A stretch of DNA of 64,000 bases from Amycolatopsis nalaikhensis (GTDB lineage: Bacteria; Actinomycetota; Actinomycetes; Mycobacteriales; Pseudonocardiaceae). Of this stretch, positions 1-7,996 are shown one piece after another. The notes under the pieces were generated by a model. It was not told the origin of the DNA. It made no database searches and saw only the letters and a list, made by a program, of their open reading frames with translations. Location of the stretch: positions 6,207,501 through 6,271,500 of the forward strand of contig NZ_CP127173.1 in assembly GCF_030264295.1 (NCBI RefSeq). The letters run 5' to 3'. Each line of letters begins with the position of its first letter. Position 1 is the stretch's first letter. Both the position numbers and the translations under genes were made by a program.

Positions 1-1023
1 GTCGGCGACACCGCGGTGGATGTACCCCTGCACGCGCTCCCACTGCTGCTCGCTGACCATCGGGCCGATGGCGGTGGCCGGGTCCCGCGGATCACCGGGG
101 CGGAACTCCTCCTCGACCTTCTTCTTGATCAGGGAAAGAACCTCGTCCTGCCGGCTCTCGGGGACGAGGATGCGGGTGCCCGCCACGCAGGCCTGGCCGC
201 TGTTGACGAACCCGGCCATGAGCGCGCCGGTGACCGCTTCCTCGAGATCGGCGTCGTCGAGGATGATCGACGGGGACTTGCCGCCCAGCTCCAGGGTCAA
301 GCGCTTCAGGGTGTCGACTGCTTCGCGCGCGATGACCTTGCCCGTCGCCGTGGAGCCGGTGAAGGAGATCTTGGCGACGTCGGGATGGCGGGTGATGGCG
401 GACCCGACGACGTCGCCGCGCCCGGTGACGATGTTGAGCACGCCCTTGGGCAGACCGGCTTCGTGCAGCGCCTGGGTGATCACGTTCGTCTGCGTCGCGC
501 TCAGCTCGCTGGGCTTGACGACGACGGTGCAGCCCGCGGCCAGCGCCGTGGCGAACTTGTCGCTGATGAGGAACGCGTCGGAGTTCCACGGCGTGATCAG
601 GCCGGCGACCCCGACCGGCGCCAGCTCCACGGTGGCCCGCCCGATCGTGCGCGTGAAGTCGAACTCCTCCAGCGTCTTGATCATGTCGGCGAAGGCGCCG
701 GCGGGCGTGTCGACCATGTAGGTGTTGCGCACGGGCGCGCCGTACTCGACGGTGATCGCTTCCAGGAGCTCGTCCCGGTGCGCCTCAACGGCGGCCTGAA
801 GGCGGCGCAGCGCGTCGATCCGGTCCTCTTTGGACGTTGCCGACCAGGCCGGGAGCGCGCGTTGGGCCGCCGCGACAGCCGTCTCCACGTCGACTTCGTC
901 GGCGAGCCGGACCTGCCCGATCACTTTCCCCGTGGCGGGGTTGTGGAGGTCGAACAGTTCCGTGCCGTGCGGGGTGACGAACTCGCCGTCGATGTAGACC
1001 TTGTCGATCACGGTGTCGTGCAT
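1..1023 (-). CDS. NAD(P)-dependent aldehyde dehydrogenase (3' end outside window)
   Basis: About 341 N-terminal residues are visible, beginning MHDTVIDKVYIDGEFVTPHG. The usual family landmarks appear in order: the PWN motif of the cofactor site, a KPSE motif, FTGSTATGK, the general-base motif ELGGKSP, and the catalytic cysteine in NSGQACVAGTR. The family oxidises aldehydes to carboxylic acids with NAD(P)+ in the cytosol; the substrate cannot be told from sequence. The start ATG (complement of 1021-1023) has an AGGA ribosome site about 7 bases upstream. The gene is divergent from the aldo/keto reductase at 1256, so the two probably share the control region 1024-1255. The C-terminal third lies beyond the left edge. 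Confidence 0.9.
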   Translation of the reverse strand, partial: MHDTVIDKVYIDGEFVTPHGTELFDLHNPATGKVIGQVRLADEVDVETAVAAAQRALPAWSATSKEDRIDALRRLQAAVEAHRDELLEAITVEYGAPVRNTYMVDTPAGAFADMIKTLEEFDFTRTIGRATVELAPVGVAGLITPWNSDAFLISDKFATALAAGCTVVVKPSELSATQTNVITQALHEAGLPKGVLNIVTGRGDVVGSAITRHPDVAKISFTGSTATGKVIAREAVDTLKRLTLELGGKSPSIILDDADLEEAVTGALMAGFVNSGQACVAGTRILVPESRQDEVLSLIKKKVEEEFRPGDPRDPATAIGPMVSEQQWERVQGYIHRGVAD

Positions 1024-1127
1024 GAAATCTCCTGAACTTATTCGGGCGGTGGGCGAACCTCTTCCCTTGCCGCTTATTTCAGGAAAACACCGCCGCGAGT
1101 GCTGAGCCAGCAGGATCCTCTCCCGGG

Positions 1128-1171
1128 CTTGCCCGATCCTGCGCCGAATCGCTCGAAGAGAATCGGGCAAG
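1128..1171. promoter_or_regulatory. Inverted repeat in divergent promoter region
   Basis: CTTGCCCGAT (1128-1137) and its exact inverted copy ATCGGGCAAG (1162-1171) flank 24 bases in the gap between the divergent aldehyde dehydrogenase and aldo/keto reductase genes. The position suits a regulator-binding site or a loop-forming pair of half-sites. No T-run follows, so a terminator is unlikely. Function is inferred from position only. Confidence 0.4.
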
Positions 1172-1255
1172 AACGCGAGACGATCTTGCTAACCGAAAGC
1201 GCGCCCGGCTGGTTTCCTGGAAGACGCAGAACCTCGAAACACACCAAGGGGAATG

Positions 1256-2284
1256 ATGAAGTACCGCACGCTGGGCCGGACCGGGATCAAGGTCAGCCCC
1301 TACGCACTGGGCGCCATGATGTTCGGTGCCATGGGCAACACCGACCACGACGAGTCGATCCGGATCATCCACCGGGCGCTGGACGCCGGCATCAACTTCG
1401 TCGACACCGCTGACCTCTACTCCCGTGGCGAGTCGGAGGTGATCGTCGGCAAGGCGCTCAAGGGCCGTCGTGACGACGTCGTCCTCGCCAGCAAGGTGCA
1501 CTACCCGATGGGCGATGACCCCAACCACCGCGGGAACTCACGCCGGTGGATCATGCGCGCCGTCGAAGACTCGCTGCGCCGCCTCCAGACCGACCACCTG
1601 GACCTGTACCAGATCCACCGCCCCGACCCGACGGTCGACGTGGAAGAGACCCTGTCCGCGCTGACCGACCTGATCCGGAGCGGCAAGGTCCGGGCAATCG
1701 GCACGTCGACCTTCCCCGCTTCGCAGATCGTCGAAGCGCAGTGGGCCGCCGAACGGCGGGGCCTCGAACGCTTCCGCACCGAGCAGCCGCCCTATTCCAT
1801 CGCCAACCGGATCGCCGAGCGCGAGGTGCTGCCCACGTGTCAGCAGTACGGGATGGGCACCCTCGTCTGGAGCCCGCTCGCGGGTGGCCTGCTCACCGGG
1901 CGGATCCGCAAGGGCCAGGACAACACCACCCACCGCTCAGCGACGATGCCGGTGCACTTCGACCACGAGGCCAAGCTGAACCTGGTGGAGGAACTCGCGT
2001 CACTGGCCGGGGAAGCCGGCTTGCCGATGACCCACCTGGCACTGGCCTTCGTCCTCGCGCACCCCGGCGTCACCTCCGCCATCATCGGACCGCGGACCAT
2101 GGACCACCTCGACGACCTGCTCGCCGGCGTCGACGTCACGCTGGACGACGACATCCTCGACCGGATCGACCAGATCGCTCCGCCGGGCACCGAGACCGGG
2201 CCCAACGAGATCGCCTTGAACCTGCCGGCCCTGACCGAGCCGGCGCTGCGCCGGCGACCGGTCTCCGAGCGCTCGGCGGCCTGA
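1256..2284 (+). CDS. Aldo/keto reductase
   Basis: 342 residues starting MKYRTLGRTGIKVSPYALG. The family fold is a TIM barrel that reduces carbonyls with NADPH. Visible landmarks are the active-site Asp and Tyr in FVDTADLYSRG, the catalytic Lys region in DVVLASKVHYPMG, the His in LDLYQIHRPDP, and the C-terminal cofactor loop in SAIIGPRTMDHLDDLL. Two ATGs are adjacent (1253 and 1256). The second fits the AAGGGG ribosome site (1246-1251) better and matches the start of the paralogue at 58755. The two proteins are clearly duplicates and keep the same C-terminal RRRPxxxRxAA ending. The convergent AraC gene ends 14 bases downstream. Substrate unknown. Confidence 0.92.
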   Translation: MKYRTLGRTGIKVSPYALGAMMFGAMGNTDHDESIRIIHRALDAGINFVDTADLYSRGESEVIVGKALKGRRDDVVLASKVHYPMGDDPNHRGNSRRWIMRAVEDSLRRLQTDHLDLYQIHRPDPTVDVEETLSALTDLIRSGKVRAIGTSTFPASQIVEAQWAAERRGLERFRTEQPPYSIANRIAEREVLPTCQQYGMGTLVWSPLAGGLLTGRIRKGQDNTTHRSATMPVHFDHEAKLNLVEELASLAGEAGLPMTHLALAFVLAHPGVTSAIIGPRTMDHLDDLLAGVDVTLDDDILDRIDQIAPPGTETGPNEIALNLPALTEPALRRRPVSERSAA

Positions 2285-2298
2285 CCACGGCGCGGCCT

Positions 2299-3201
2299 TC
2301 ACGGCAGGGCGGCGGCATGCGTGGTTTCGCCGCGCATGCGCGCCGCGTCCCTGCTGGGCGGCTCGCCGAACAACCGCCGGTATTCCCGGCTGAACTGGGA
2401 CGGGCTGTCGTACCCGACGCGGTGGCCGACACCCGTGACGTCGTTCGGGTGGTTCGCCAGGAGCAACCGCGCCGCCTGCAGCCGGATGTGCTTCTGGAAC
2501 TGGATGGGCGTCATCGCCGTCACGGCCTGGAAGTTCTTGTGGAAGGCGGAAACGCTCAGCCCCGACAGCCGCGCGAGCTCCTCGACCCGGAACGGCCGCG
2601 TGTAGTTCTCGCGGATCCAGCGGACCGCGCGCGTGATGTGGCCCAGGCTGCTGTCCGCGAGACCGAGCTGGCGCACCGCCTCACCTTGCTCCCCGGTCAT
2701 CAGCTGCCACAGGATCTCGCGCTTGACCAGCGGAGCCAGCACTCTCCGGTCCCGTGGACGATCGAGCAGGCGCAGCAACCGCACGATGGCGTCCATCAGC
2801 TCGTCCGGCGCACCGCTCACCGCGATCCCCGGCCGCGCGGTGCCGGGCGAGGGCGGCAGCTCTCCCGGCCCCGCCTGCACCAGCAGCTCCGCGATGACGG
2901 CGGGTTCCAGCGTCATGCCGAAACCGAGCGCCGGGCGGTCGGGAGCGGCGTCGACGAAGTACCCCGTCACCGGGAGGTCGACCGAAGCGACCAGGTACTG
3001 ACCGGGGCCGTACTCGTGGACGTGGTCGCCGACGGCCAGCCGCTTGCTGCCCCGCGCGACGACCGCGAGCACCGTTCCGGACATCGACGTGCCCGGCGAG
3101 GCGGTGCGGTCGGCCTGGCAGATCCGGACCCCGTCGATGGCGGTGGTCAAGTCGGGGCGTACGTGCCGTTCCAGCAGGTCGCGGAACTCGTCCAGGGACA
3201 T
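2299..3201 (-). CDS. AraC-family transcriptional regulator
   Basis: 300 residues if started at MSLDEFRDLL (complement of 3199-3201); an upstream in-frame start at 3315 would add 38 residues unlike the family. The N-terminal half looks like the cupin-type AraC_N sensor domain (VHEYGPGQYLVASVDLPVTG). The C-terminal ~100 residues form a double helix-turn-helix, with RVEELARLSGLSVSAFHKNF and the family signature ending GYDSPSQFSREYRRLFGEPP. The gene is convergent with the aldo/keto reductase and divergent from the exported hydrolase at 3402. Regulators of this type usually control such neighbouring redox genes; that link is an inference. Confidence 0.88.
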   Translation of the reverse strand: MSLDEFRDLLERHVRPDLTTAIDGVRICQADRTASPGTSMSGTVLAVVARGSKRLAVGDHVHEYGPGQYLVASVDLPVTGYFVDAAPDRPALGFGMTLEPAVIAELLVQAGPGELPPSPGTARPGIAVSGAPDELMDAIVRLLRLLDRPRDRRVLAPLVKREILWQLMTGEQGEAVRQLGLADSSLGHITRAVRWIRENYTRPFRVEELARLSGLSVSAFHKNFQAVTAMTPIQFQKHIRLQAARLLLANHPNDVTGVGHRVGYDSPSQFSREYRRLFGEPPSRDAARMRGETTHAAALP

Positions 3202-3401
3202 GCCCCGATTGCAGCACAGGACCTGCGGGATCCGCCTCTCGGCGAGAGGATCGTGCAACGACTCGCGAGTTCCGTGAAAGTGCGCCGCACGGACGTGGAC
3301 AACGAGCGGGGCCACCGTCGAAGATGGTTCATACCACCACCATCCCCCTCCGGCGCGCCGCGCTCGGGCTTCCGCACGGAGACCCTCGACGAGGAGTTCG
3401 C

Positions 3402-4670
3402 ATGGACAAGGTGTTCAGCCGCCGCGCCGTCCTGGTCAGCGGCGCGGGCCTCACCGCCGGACTGGCGTTGCCGGGCGTCGCCCGCGCCGGTGAGACCGGC
3501 AGTGTCGGCTTCGTCCTCGACGCGGAAACACTCGACGGCGGAGAGCAGGTCACGTCGCTCACCCTCGACACCGCCCGGTTCGGGCCGATCGACCCGGCGA
3601 GCCTGACCGCCGGCACCTTCAGCGTGCACGTCAAGGCCGCCAGCCCGATCGACACCGGCGGCCAGGACGTCGGCTACGACCTCGACCGGCCCGTGACGGC
3701 CGCGCGGCTGGACCGCCGCGGGAACATCGTGCTCGACCTCGCCCACGGCGAAGGCCAACCCGGGACCCTTGGGTACATCACCAGCAAGAGCCGCAACGTC
3801 CGGCTCGACCTCCGCTACACCCTCACGCAGAACGCCCCCGTCCGCCTGCGGCACGACCGTCCGGTCACCTTCACCCGGTTCAGGCAAGGCAGGTTGGTCA
3901 ACCCCGAGGTCGACGCCTTCGGCTACCACACCTCGCGCTCCGGGATGAAGTACCGGCTGTATTCCCCGACGCCCCGACACGGCCGACGGCCCCTGATCGT
4001 CTGGCTCCACGGCGGCGGCGAAGGCGCTTCCTTGCCCGACGGCTACTACGACAACGAAACCACGTTGCGCGCCAACCGCGGCGCCCTCGGCTTCGCGACC
4101 CCGGAGGCGCAAAAGATCTTCGGCGGCGCCTACGTGGTGGCCCCGCAGTGCACGGCCGCCTGGATGGACGACGGCCCCCGCTTCGCTCCGCTCATCCACG
4201 AGATCATCCGCGACCTGCTCCGCACGCGGGCCGTCGACCCCGCCCGCGTCTACGTCGCCGGCTGCAGCAACGGCGGCTACATGAGCCTCGAGATGACCAG
4301 GCTCTACCCGGTCACCTTCGCCGCGTCCGTCCCGATCTGCGGAGTCGTCGAGGGCCGCAAGGACGGCGATCCGCCGCTGATCCCCGACGCCGCGCTGGCC
4401 GCGATCAGCACCCCCACCTGGCTGGTCGCCTCCCGCGACGACGACACCGTCGACCCGCAGGCCAACACCGTCCACGCGCACGAGTTGATCGCGGGTTCCG
4501 AACTGACCCTCTACGACCACGTCGTGTGGAACGGCCATCAGTTCCCCGGCCACTGGTCGTGGATCTACGTCGCCCGCAACGACCCGAGCACCCGCGGCAC
4601 CCACGTCTGGCAGTGGATGGCGGAGAAACAGCGCGCGGGGGATACGATCTCGGCAATGCCAGGGTCGTAG
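3402..4670 (+). CDS. Exported alpha/beta-hydrolase (esterase/PHB-depolymerase-like)
   Basis: 422 residues. The start at 3402 is preceded by a GAGGAG site and gives a Tat-type signal peptide (FSRRAVLVSGAG, then a hydrophobic stretch ending at ARA), so the protein is probably exported folded. An Ig-like N-terminal domain of about 170 residues precedes the hydrolase domain, which has an oxyanion segment LHGGGEG, the nucleophile elbow GCSNGG (Ser near residue 288), an acidic DDDTVDP segment and a late His in NGHQFPGHW. This resembles secreted esterase/prolyl-oligopeptidase-like enzymes. Its stop codon TAG (4668-4670) lies inside the tRNA-like RNA that starts at 4658, so gene and RNA overlap by 13 bases on the same strand. 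Confidence 0.8.
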   Translation: MDKVFSRRAVLVSGAGLTAGLALPGVARAGETGSVGFVLDAETLDGGEQVTSLTLDTARFGPIDPASLTAGTFSVHVKAASPIDTGGQDVGYDLDRPVTAARLDRRGNIVLDLAHGEGQPGTLGYITSKSRNVRLDLRYTLTQNAPVRLRHDRPVTFTRFRQGRLVNPEVDAFGYHTSRSGMKYRLYSPTPRHGRRPLIVWLHGGGEGASLPDGYYDNETTLRANRGALGFATPEAQKIFGGAYVVAPQCTAAWMDDGPRFAPLIHEIIRDLLRTRAVDPARVYVAGCSNGGYMSLEMTRLYPVTFAASVPICGVVEGRKDGDPPLIPDAALAAISTPTWLVASRDDDTVDPQANTVHAHELIAGSELTLYDHVVWNGHQFPGHWSWIYVARNDPSTRGTHVWQWMAEKQRAGDTISAMPGS

Positions 4671-4735
4671 CGCAGAGGCAGGCGCGCCGGACTCCACATC
4701 CGGAGCACGCCGGTTCGAATCCGGCCGCCCTGGCA
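4658..4735 (+). ncRNA. tRNA-like RNA 1, anticodon-position CCA
   Basis: The 78 bases fold into a cloverleaf with a non-standard top. The acceptor pairs GCCAGGG (4658-4664) with CCCTGGC (4728-4734) and CG (4666-4667) with CG (4726-4727): 9 bp with T4665 bulged, against the normal 7. Then come T8-A9, a GCGC/GCGC D-stem with D-loop AGAGGCAG, a 5-bp anticodon stem CCGGA/TCCGG with loop CTCCACA, a 5-base variable loop, and a perfect T-arm with loop TTCGAAT. The discriminator is A4735; no CCA is encoded. The anticodon position reads CCA (Trp), but base 37 is C, which is essentially unseen in elongator tRNAs. A TACGAT box (4643-4648) sits 9 bases upstream and could be its own -10. Structure was read by eye. 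Confidence 0.75.
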
Positions 4736-4817
4736 GGCTTGGTCCTCCCGCGTGAGGATCGCGGAAGCCCGTCGTAATGCGGGACCTCGGCCGCGCGGGT
4801 TCCGGTACGGTCGGCCG

Positions 4818-5400
4818 ATGGGGTTCACCGAGCGGGCGCGCCGGGTGCGGAACCGGCGGCTGGCGCACGGCCGCCGGGTCGCGGCGTTGAGTTCGTGCGT
4901 GCGCCTGTACCACCCGATCGGCCACCGGGCGACGTTGAGCTTTCTCGGTGAGCTGGCCGGGCCCTACCAGCAGCACGAATCGGCTCTGTTGCGGGCGCTG
5001 GTGGCGTTGGAGGCCAGTCGCGCGGTGTGGCGTGCGGAGTACACGGCGCACGTCAGCGCGCGCGTGCGGCAGAAGCGGCTCGGCCGGCGGGTGCCTTCGC
5101 CCGGTGGTCCGCCGCCGAGCCGGATGGGCGGGCACTGGTACGCGTCCACCCCGGACGTGTCGCGCCGCGCGGCTCTGCACGCGTTGAAGTTGTGGGAAGC
5201 TCCAGCCGGGCTCCGCGGACCACGAGGTGCGAGTGCTCGTGCGCGGCTGCGTCGCCACCGGCGGGCGGTTGACGGATGAGCAGCTGGACCTCGTTTCGCG
5301 CCGCCGGGCGCTGGACGAGCCCATGGAGGTTCGCTGGCCGCTCACGCTCGTGGCCTCCGCCGCCGAGGCGGTCCGGCCGCCGCTCGGCCTCCCGGCGTGA
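4818..5400 (+). CDS. Uncharacterised protein, frameshifted near 5210
   Basis: I do not recognise this protein. From ATG 4818 it reads MGFTERARRVRNRRL and is Arg/Ala-rich with a helical middle (SFLGELAGPYQQHESALLRAL). It loses protein-like sequence after KLWEAPAG near 5210. One base earlier in frame, the text continues convincingly (HEVRVLVRGCVATGGRL ... DEPMEVRWPL) to a stop at 5398-5400. Deleting one G from the GGG near 5210 restores a 582-base frame. A GTG at 4752 is an alternative start, but it lies just behind the RNA. The gene lies between tRNA-like RNAs 1 and 2 on the same strand, so it belongs physically to that locus. Function unknown. Confidence 0.55.
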
Positions 5401-5437
5401 ACGTTCGCGGTTGGCGCGGGGTTACGATCTCGGCAAT

Positions 5438-5515
5438 GCCGGGGTCGTAGCGCAGAGGCAGGCGCGCCGGACTGCTCGTCCGGAGCACGCCGGTTCGAAT
5501 CCGGCCGCCCTGGCA
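5438..5515 (+). ncRNA. tRNA-like RNA 2, anticodon-position GCT
   Basis: Near-identical to RNA 1 and exactly 780 bases downstream of it. The acceptor GCCGGGG pairs with CCCTGGC (one G-T pair), followed by the same bulged T and the extra CG/CG pairs. D-arm, anticodon stem and T-arm are the same; the anticodon loop is CTGCTCG. The anticodon position GCT would mean Ser, but the variable loop is only 5 bases, whereas serine tRNAs carry a long variable arm, and position 37 is again C. The upstream segment TACGATCTCGGCAATGCC and a downstream GGTCCTC segment are shared with RNA 1, which shows a segmental duplication including the TACGAT -10-like box (5423-5428). The zinc-ribbon SDR gene follows 50 bases later. 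Confidence 0.75.
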
Positions 5516-5564
5516 GGCTGGGTCCTCTCGCGTGGGCGCCGAGGTGGAACGCGGGAGGAGCGCC

Positions 5565-6890
5565 ATGATCACCGACGCCGAGCTGGCCGCGTTCCACGAG
5601 ACCGTCGCGCGGCTGCGGGCCCTGCCCGTCGATGACCCCGTGCGGTTGAAGGCCGAACGCGTCGCCGAGTCCTTCGCCCGTGAAGGCCGCCAGCTCCGCA
5701 AAAAGGAGCGCGCCGCGGAGCGCGTCCAGGCCGACGCCGCGGTGGATGCCGCCACCGCTACCGGGGCACTCGACCGGCGTGAGGACGCCCCATTGCGCGT
5801 CGCCCCCGATGCGGTGTCCCGGCCGCTCTTCCGGCCGCGGCACTGTTACGTCTGCAAGGAGCCCTACCGGCTCGCGCACGCCTTCTACCACCGGCTCTGC
5901 CCTTCCTGCGCCCAGGAAAACGCCGACCGCCGGAACGCGCGCGCCGACCTGACCGGCCGCCGCGCGCTGCTCACCGGAGGCCGGGTGAAGATCGGCTTCC
6001 AGCTCGCCCTGATGCTGCTGCGGGACGGGGCCGAACTGCTCGTCACGACCCGGTTCCCGCGTGACGCCCAGCGCCGCTTCGAGGCGGCCGACGGCAGCGA
6101 ACGGTGGCTGGACCGGCTCACCGTGCTCGGCGTCGACCTGCGGGATCCCCGTCAGGTGCTCGGCCTCGCCGAGTCGCTGCGGGCCGACGGCAAGCCGCTC
6201 GACATCCTCGTCAACAACGCCGCCCAGACCGTGCGGCGGCCGCCCGAGTCCTACGCCGCGCTGATCGACGGCGAGACCGGGAAGCTGCCCTCGAACGTCC
6301 GGCTCGCGCCCGGGTTCAGCCCGATGCTCGCGCTGGGGCAGAGCCGCGGCGCCCTCGCTCTCGCTCTCGCCGACGTCGACGAAGCGGGGCTGCTGCCGGA
6401 CACGGCGCCCGCCAACTCGTGGTCGGCTCGCGTCGGCGAGCTCGACGCCGCGGAAGTGCTGGAAACCCAGTTGGTCAACGCGCTCGCGCCGACCCTGCTG
6501 TGCGACCGGTTGCTGCCGCTGTTGCTGGCTTCGCCGCACCCGCGCCGGTACGTCGTCAACGTGACCGCCGTCGAGGGCCGGTTCGCCGTGCGGAACAAGA
6601 CCTCCGGCCACCCGCACACCAACATGGCCAAGGCGGCGCTCAACATGCTGACGCGCACCAGCGGGCCCGAACTCGCCGAGCGGGGCGTCTACATGTGCTC
6701 GGTCGACACCGGGTGGATCACCGACGAGAACCCGCTGCCGAAGAAGGCCCGGCTCGCCGGGGACGGCTTCCGCACGCCGCTGGACGTCGTGGACGGGGCC
6801 GCGCGCGTCTACGACCCGATCGTGCGCGGCGAGCGGGGTGCGCCGCTCGCGGGCGTGTTCCTGAAGGACTACCGGGAGGCGGCGTGGTGA
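5565..6890 (+). CDS. Zinc-ribbon plus SDR-fold protein with altered active site
   Basis: 441 residues; ATG 5565 has a GGGAGGAG site 4 bases upstream. After a charged helical N-terminus, two cysteine pairs (CYVC near residue 94, CPSC near 112) form a likely zinc ribbon. A Rossmann short-chain dehydrogenase domain follows: TGGRVKIG cofactor loop near 137, NNAAQT near 216, and VVNVTAVEG at the catalytic-Ser position. The usual YxxxK is TNMAK, with Thr352 in place of the catalytic Tyr and Lys356 kept. The Ser strand also has Thr. This suggests a nucleotide-binding or sensor role rather than a standard reductase, although catalysis cannot be excluded. It overlaps the LRR gene by 4 bases (GTGA), so the two are co-transcribed. 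It lies in the tRNA-like RNA locus. Confidence 0.8.
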   Translation: MITDAELAAFHETVARLRALPVDDPVRLKAERVAESFAREGRQLRKKERAAERVQADAAVDAATATGALDRREDAPLRVAPDAVSRPLFRPRHCYVCKEPYRLAHAFYHRLCPSCAQENADRRNARADLTGRRALLTGGRVKIGFQLALMLLRDGAELLVTTRFPRDAQRRFEAADGSERWLDRLTVLGVDLRDPRQVLGLAESLRADGKPLDILVNNAAQTVRRPPESYAALIDGETGKLPSNVRLAPGFSPMLALGQSRGALALALADVDEAGLLPDTAPANSWSARVGELDAAEVLETQLVNALAPTLLCDRLLPLLLASPHPRRYVVNVTAVEGRFAVRNKTSGHPHTNMAKAALNMLTRTSGPELAERGVYMCSVDTGWITDENPLPKKARLAGDGFRTPLDVVDGAARVYDPIVRGERGAPLAGVFLKDYREAAW

Positions 6891-7996
6891 GCCCGCTCGA
6901 ACCCCTCCTCGCGTGGCTGCGCACCGGAACGGTCACCACCGAACGGCGGGACTTCCCGACCGGCACGGCGCTGCCCGACGGACGGCTCGACCTGTGCAAG
7001 TCGGGGCTCGGCCCGGACGGCGCGGCCCAGGTGGCGGCGGCCCTCCGGCCCGGCGTGGTCAAGCACCTCCTGCTGGGCACGGACGGACTCGGCGACGGCG
7101 CGGCGGAGGTGGCCGGGCAGGCCGTCGAGCGCGAGGTCGAGACCCTCTACCTCGGCTGCAACGGCATCACCGCGGGCGGCGTGTGCCGGATCGCGGACAA
7201 CCTGCGCATGTCACCGCAGGCGGGCAAGGTGACGGGGGTCTGGCTCAAGCGCAACCCGATCGGCGACGGCGACGCGGCGGCCGCGATCATCGAGGCCGCG
7301 CGGTCGCTGCGCACGGTGGACCTCGTCCAAACCGGACTGGACGCCACGGGCGTGGCGAGGGTGGCGGCGGCGGTTCTCGCGGCGGCCGAGTCGGGACGGC
7401 GCATCGAGCGGCTGTACGTCGGCGGCAACCCGCTCGGCCCGGCCGGGGCGGCACCCCTCGCGGCTTTGCTGGCCGCCGACGCCGTGAGCGAGCTGTACGT
7501 GTCCGCCGCCCAGCTGGGTGACGAGGGTGCTTGCACGATCGCCGACGCGCTGGTGCCGGGGAGCTTGCGCCGGATCTCGTTGGCCAGCAACGGGATCGGC
7601 CCGCACGCGGCGGCCAGGCTGGTGGCTTCGGCTGCCTGGGCCGGGGTGGAGGTGTGCGATCTCGGGCGGGTGAAGGCCGCGAAGGTCCTCGACGCTGGGG
7701 ACAACCGGCTGGACGAGGCCGCGACGACGGCCATCGCCGACGCGCTCGCGGAGCGGCCGCACGGGCTGCGGCACCTGGTTTTGAGCAACACCGGGCTCGA
7801 CAGCCGCGCGGCTCACCGGTTGCTGGACGGCGCAGGGCGAGCGGCCACGCCCACCCGGTTCGTGCTGGGGAAGGGCGTGGCGACGAGCATCCGGCGGCGG
7901 TTGGACCTGGCGAGCGCGATGGTTCCCGAGCGGCCGCCGGTGCCTGCGGATGTGGCGGCGGTGCAAAGTGTGCACCGCCAGCCGCCTCCGGGTTAG
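6887..7996 (+). CDS. Leucine-rich-repeat protein (ribonuclease-inhibitor-like)
   Basis: 369 residues from GTG 6887, overlapping the SDR stop by GTGA with a GGAGGC site upstream. The body consists of ~28-residue repeats of ribonuclease-inhibitor type, seen in stretches such as VETLYLGCNGITAGG, VTGVWLKRNPIGDGD, IERLYVGGNPLGPAG, LRRISLASNGIGPHA and LRHLVLSNTGLDSRA. Proteins built this way are horseshoe-shaped binding scaffolds without catalytic residues. There is no signal peptide or membrane segment, so it is cytosolic. Its operon with the SDR-like protein and its position beside tRNA-like RNAs suggest an adaptor role for protein or RNP partners; this is inference. It is convergent with the AAA+ gene. 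Confidence 0.85.
   Translation: MSPLEPLLAWLRTGTVTTERRDFPTGTALPDGRLDLCKSGLGPDGAAQVAAALRPGVVKHLLLGTDGLGDGAAEVAGQAVEREVETLYLGCNGITAGGVCRIADNLRMSPQAGKVTGVWLKRNPIGDGDAAAAIIEAARSLRTVDLVQTGLDATGVARVAAAVLAAAESGRRIERLYVGGNPLGPAGAAPLAALLAADAVSELYVSAAQLGDEGACTIADALVPGSLRRISLASNGIGPHAAARLVASAAWAGVEVCDLGRVKAAKVLDAGDNRLDEAATTAIADALAERPHGLRHLVLSNTGLDSRAAHRLLDGAGRAATPTRFVLGKGVATSIRRRLDLASAMVPERPPVPADVAAVQSVHRQPPPG

Noticed and set aside
2299..3606. Long plus-strand frame 1546-3606 as a gene
   Set aside because: It is Arg/Pro-rich shadow sequence over the aldo/keto reductase and AraC genes, with no domain signal.
4658..5515. RNAs 1 and 2 as ordinary tRNA-Trp and tRNA-Ser
   Set aside because: The acceptor stem is too long and bulged, base 37 is C in both, and the Ser-like one has a short variable loop.
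3147..6617. 1156-residue minus-strand frame as a giant protein
   Set aside because: It is low-complexity antisense of the hydrolase, RNA and SDR genes; such open antisense frames are common in GC-rich DNA.
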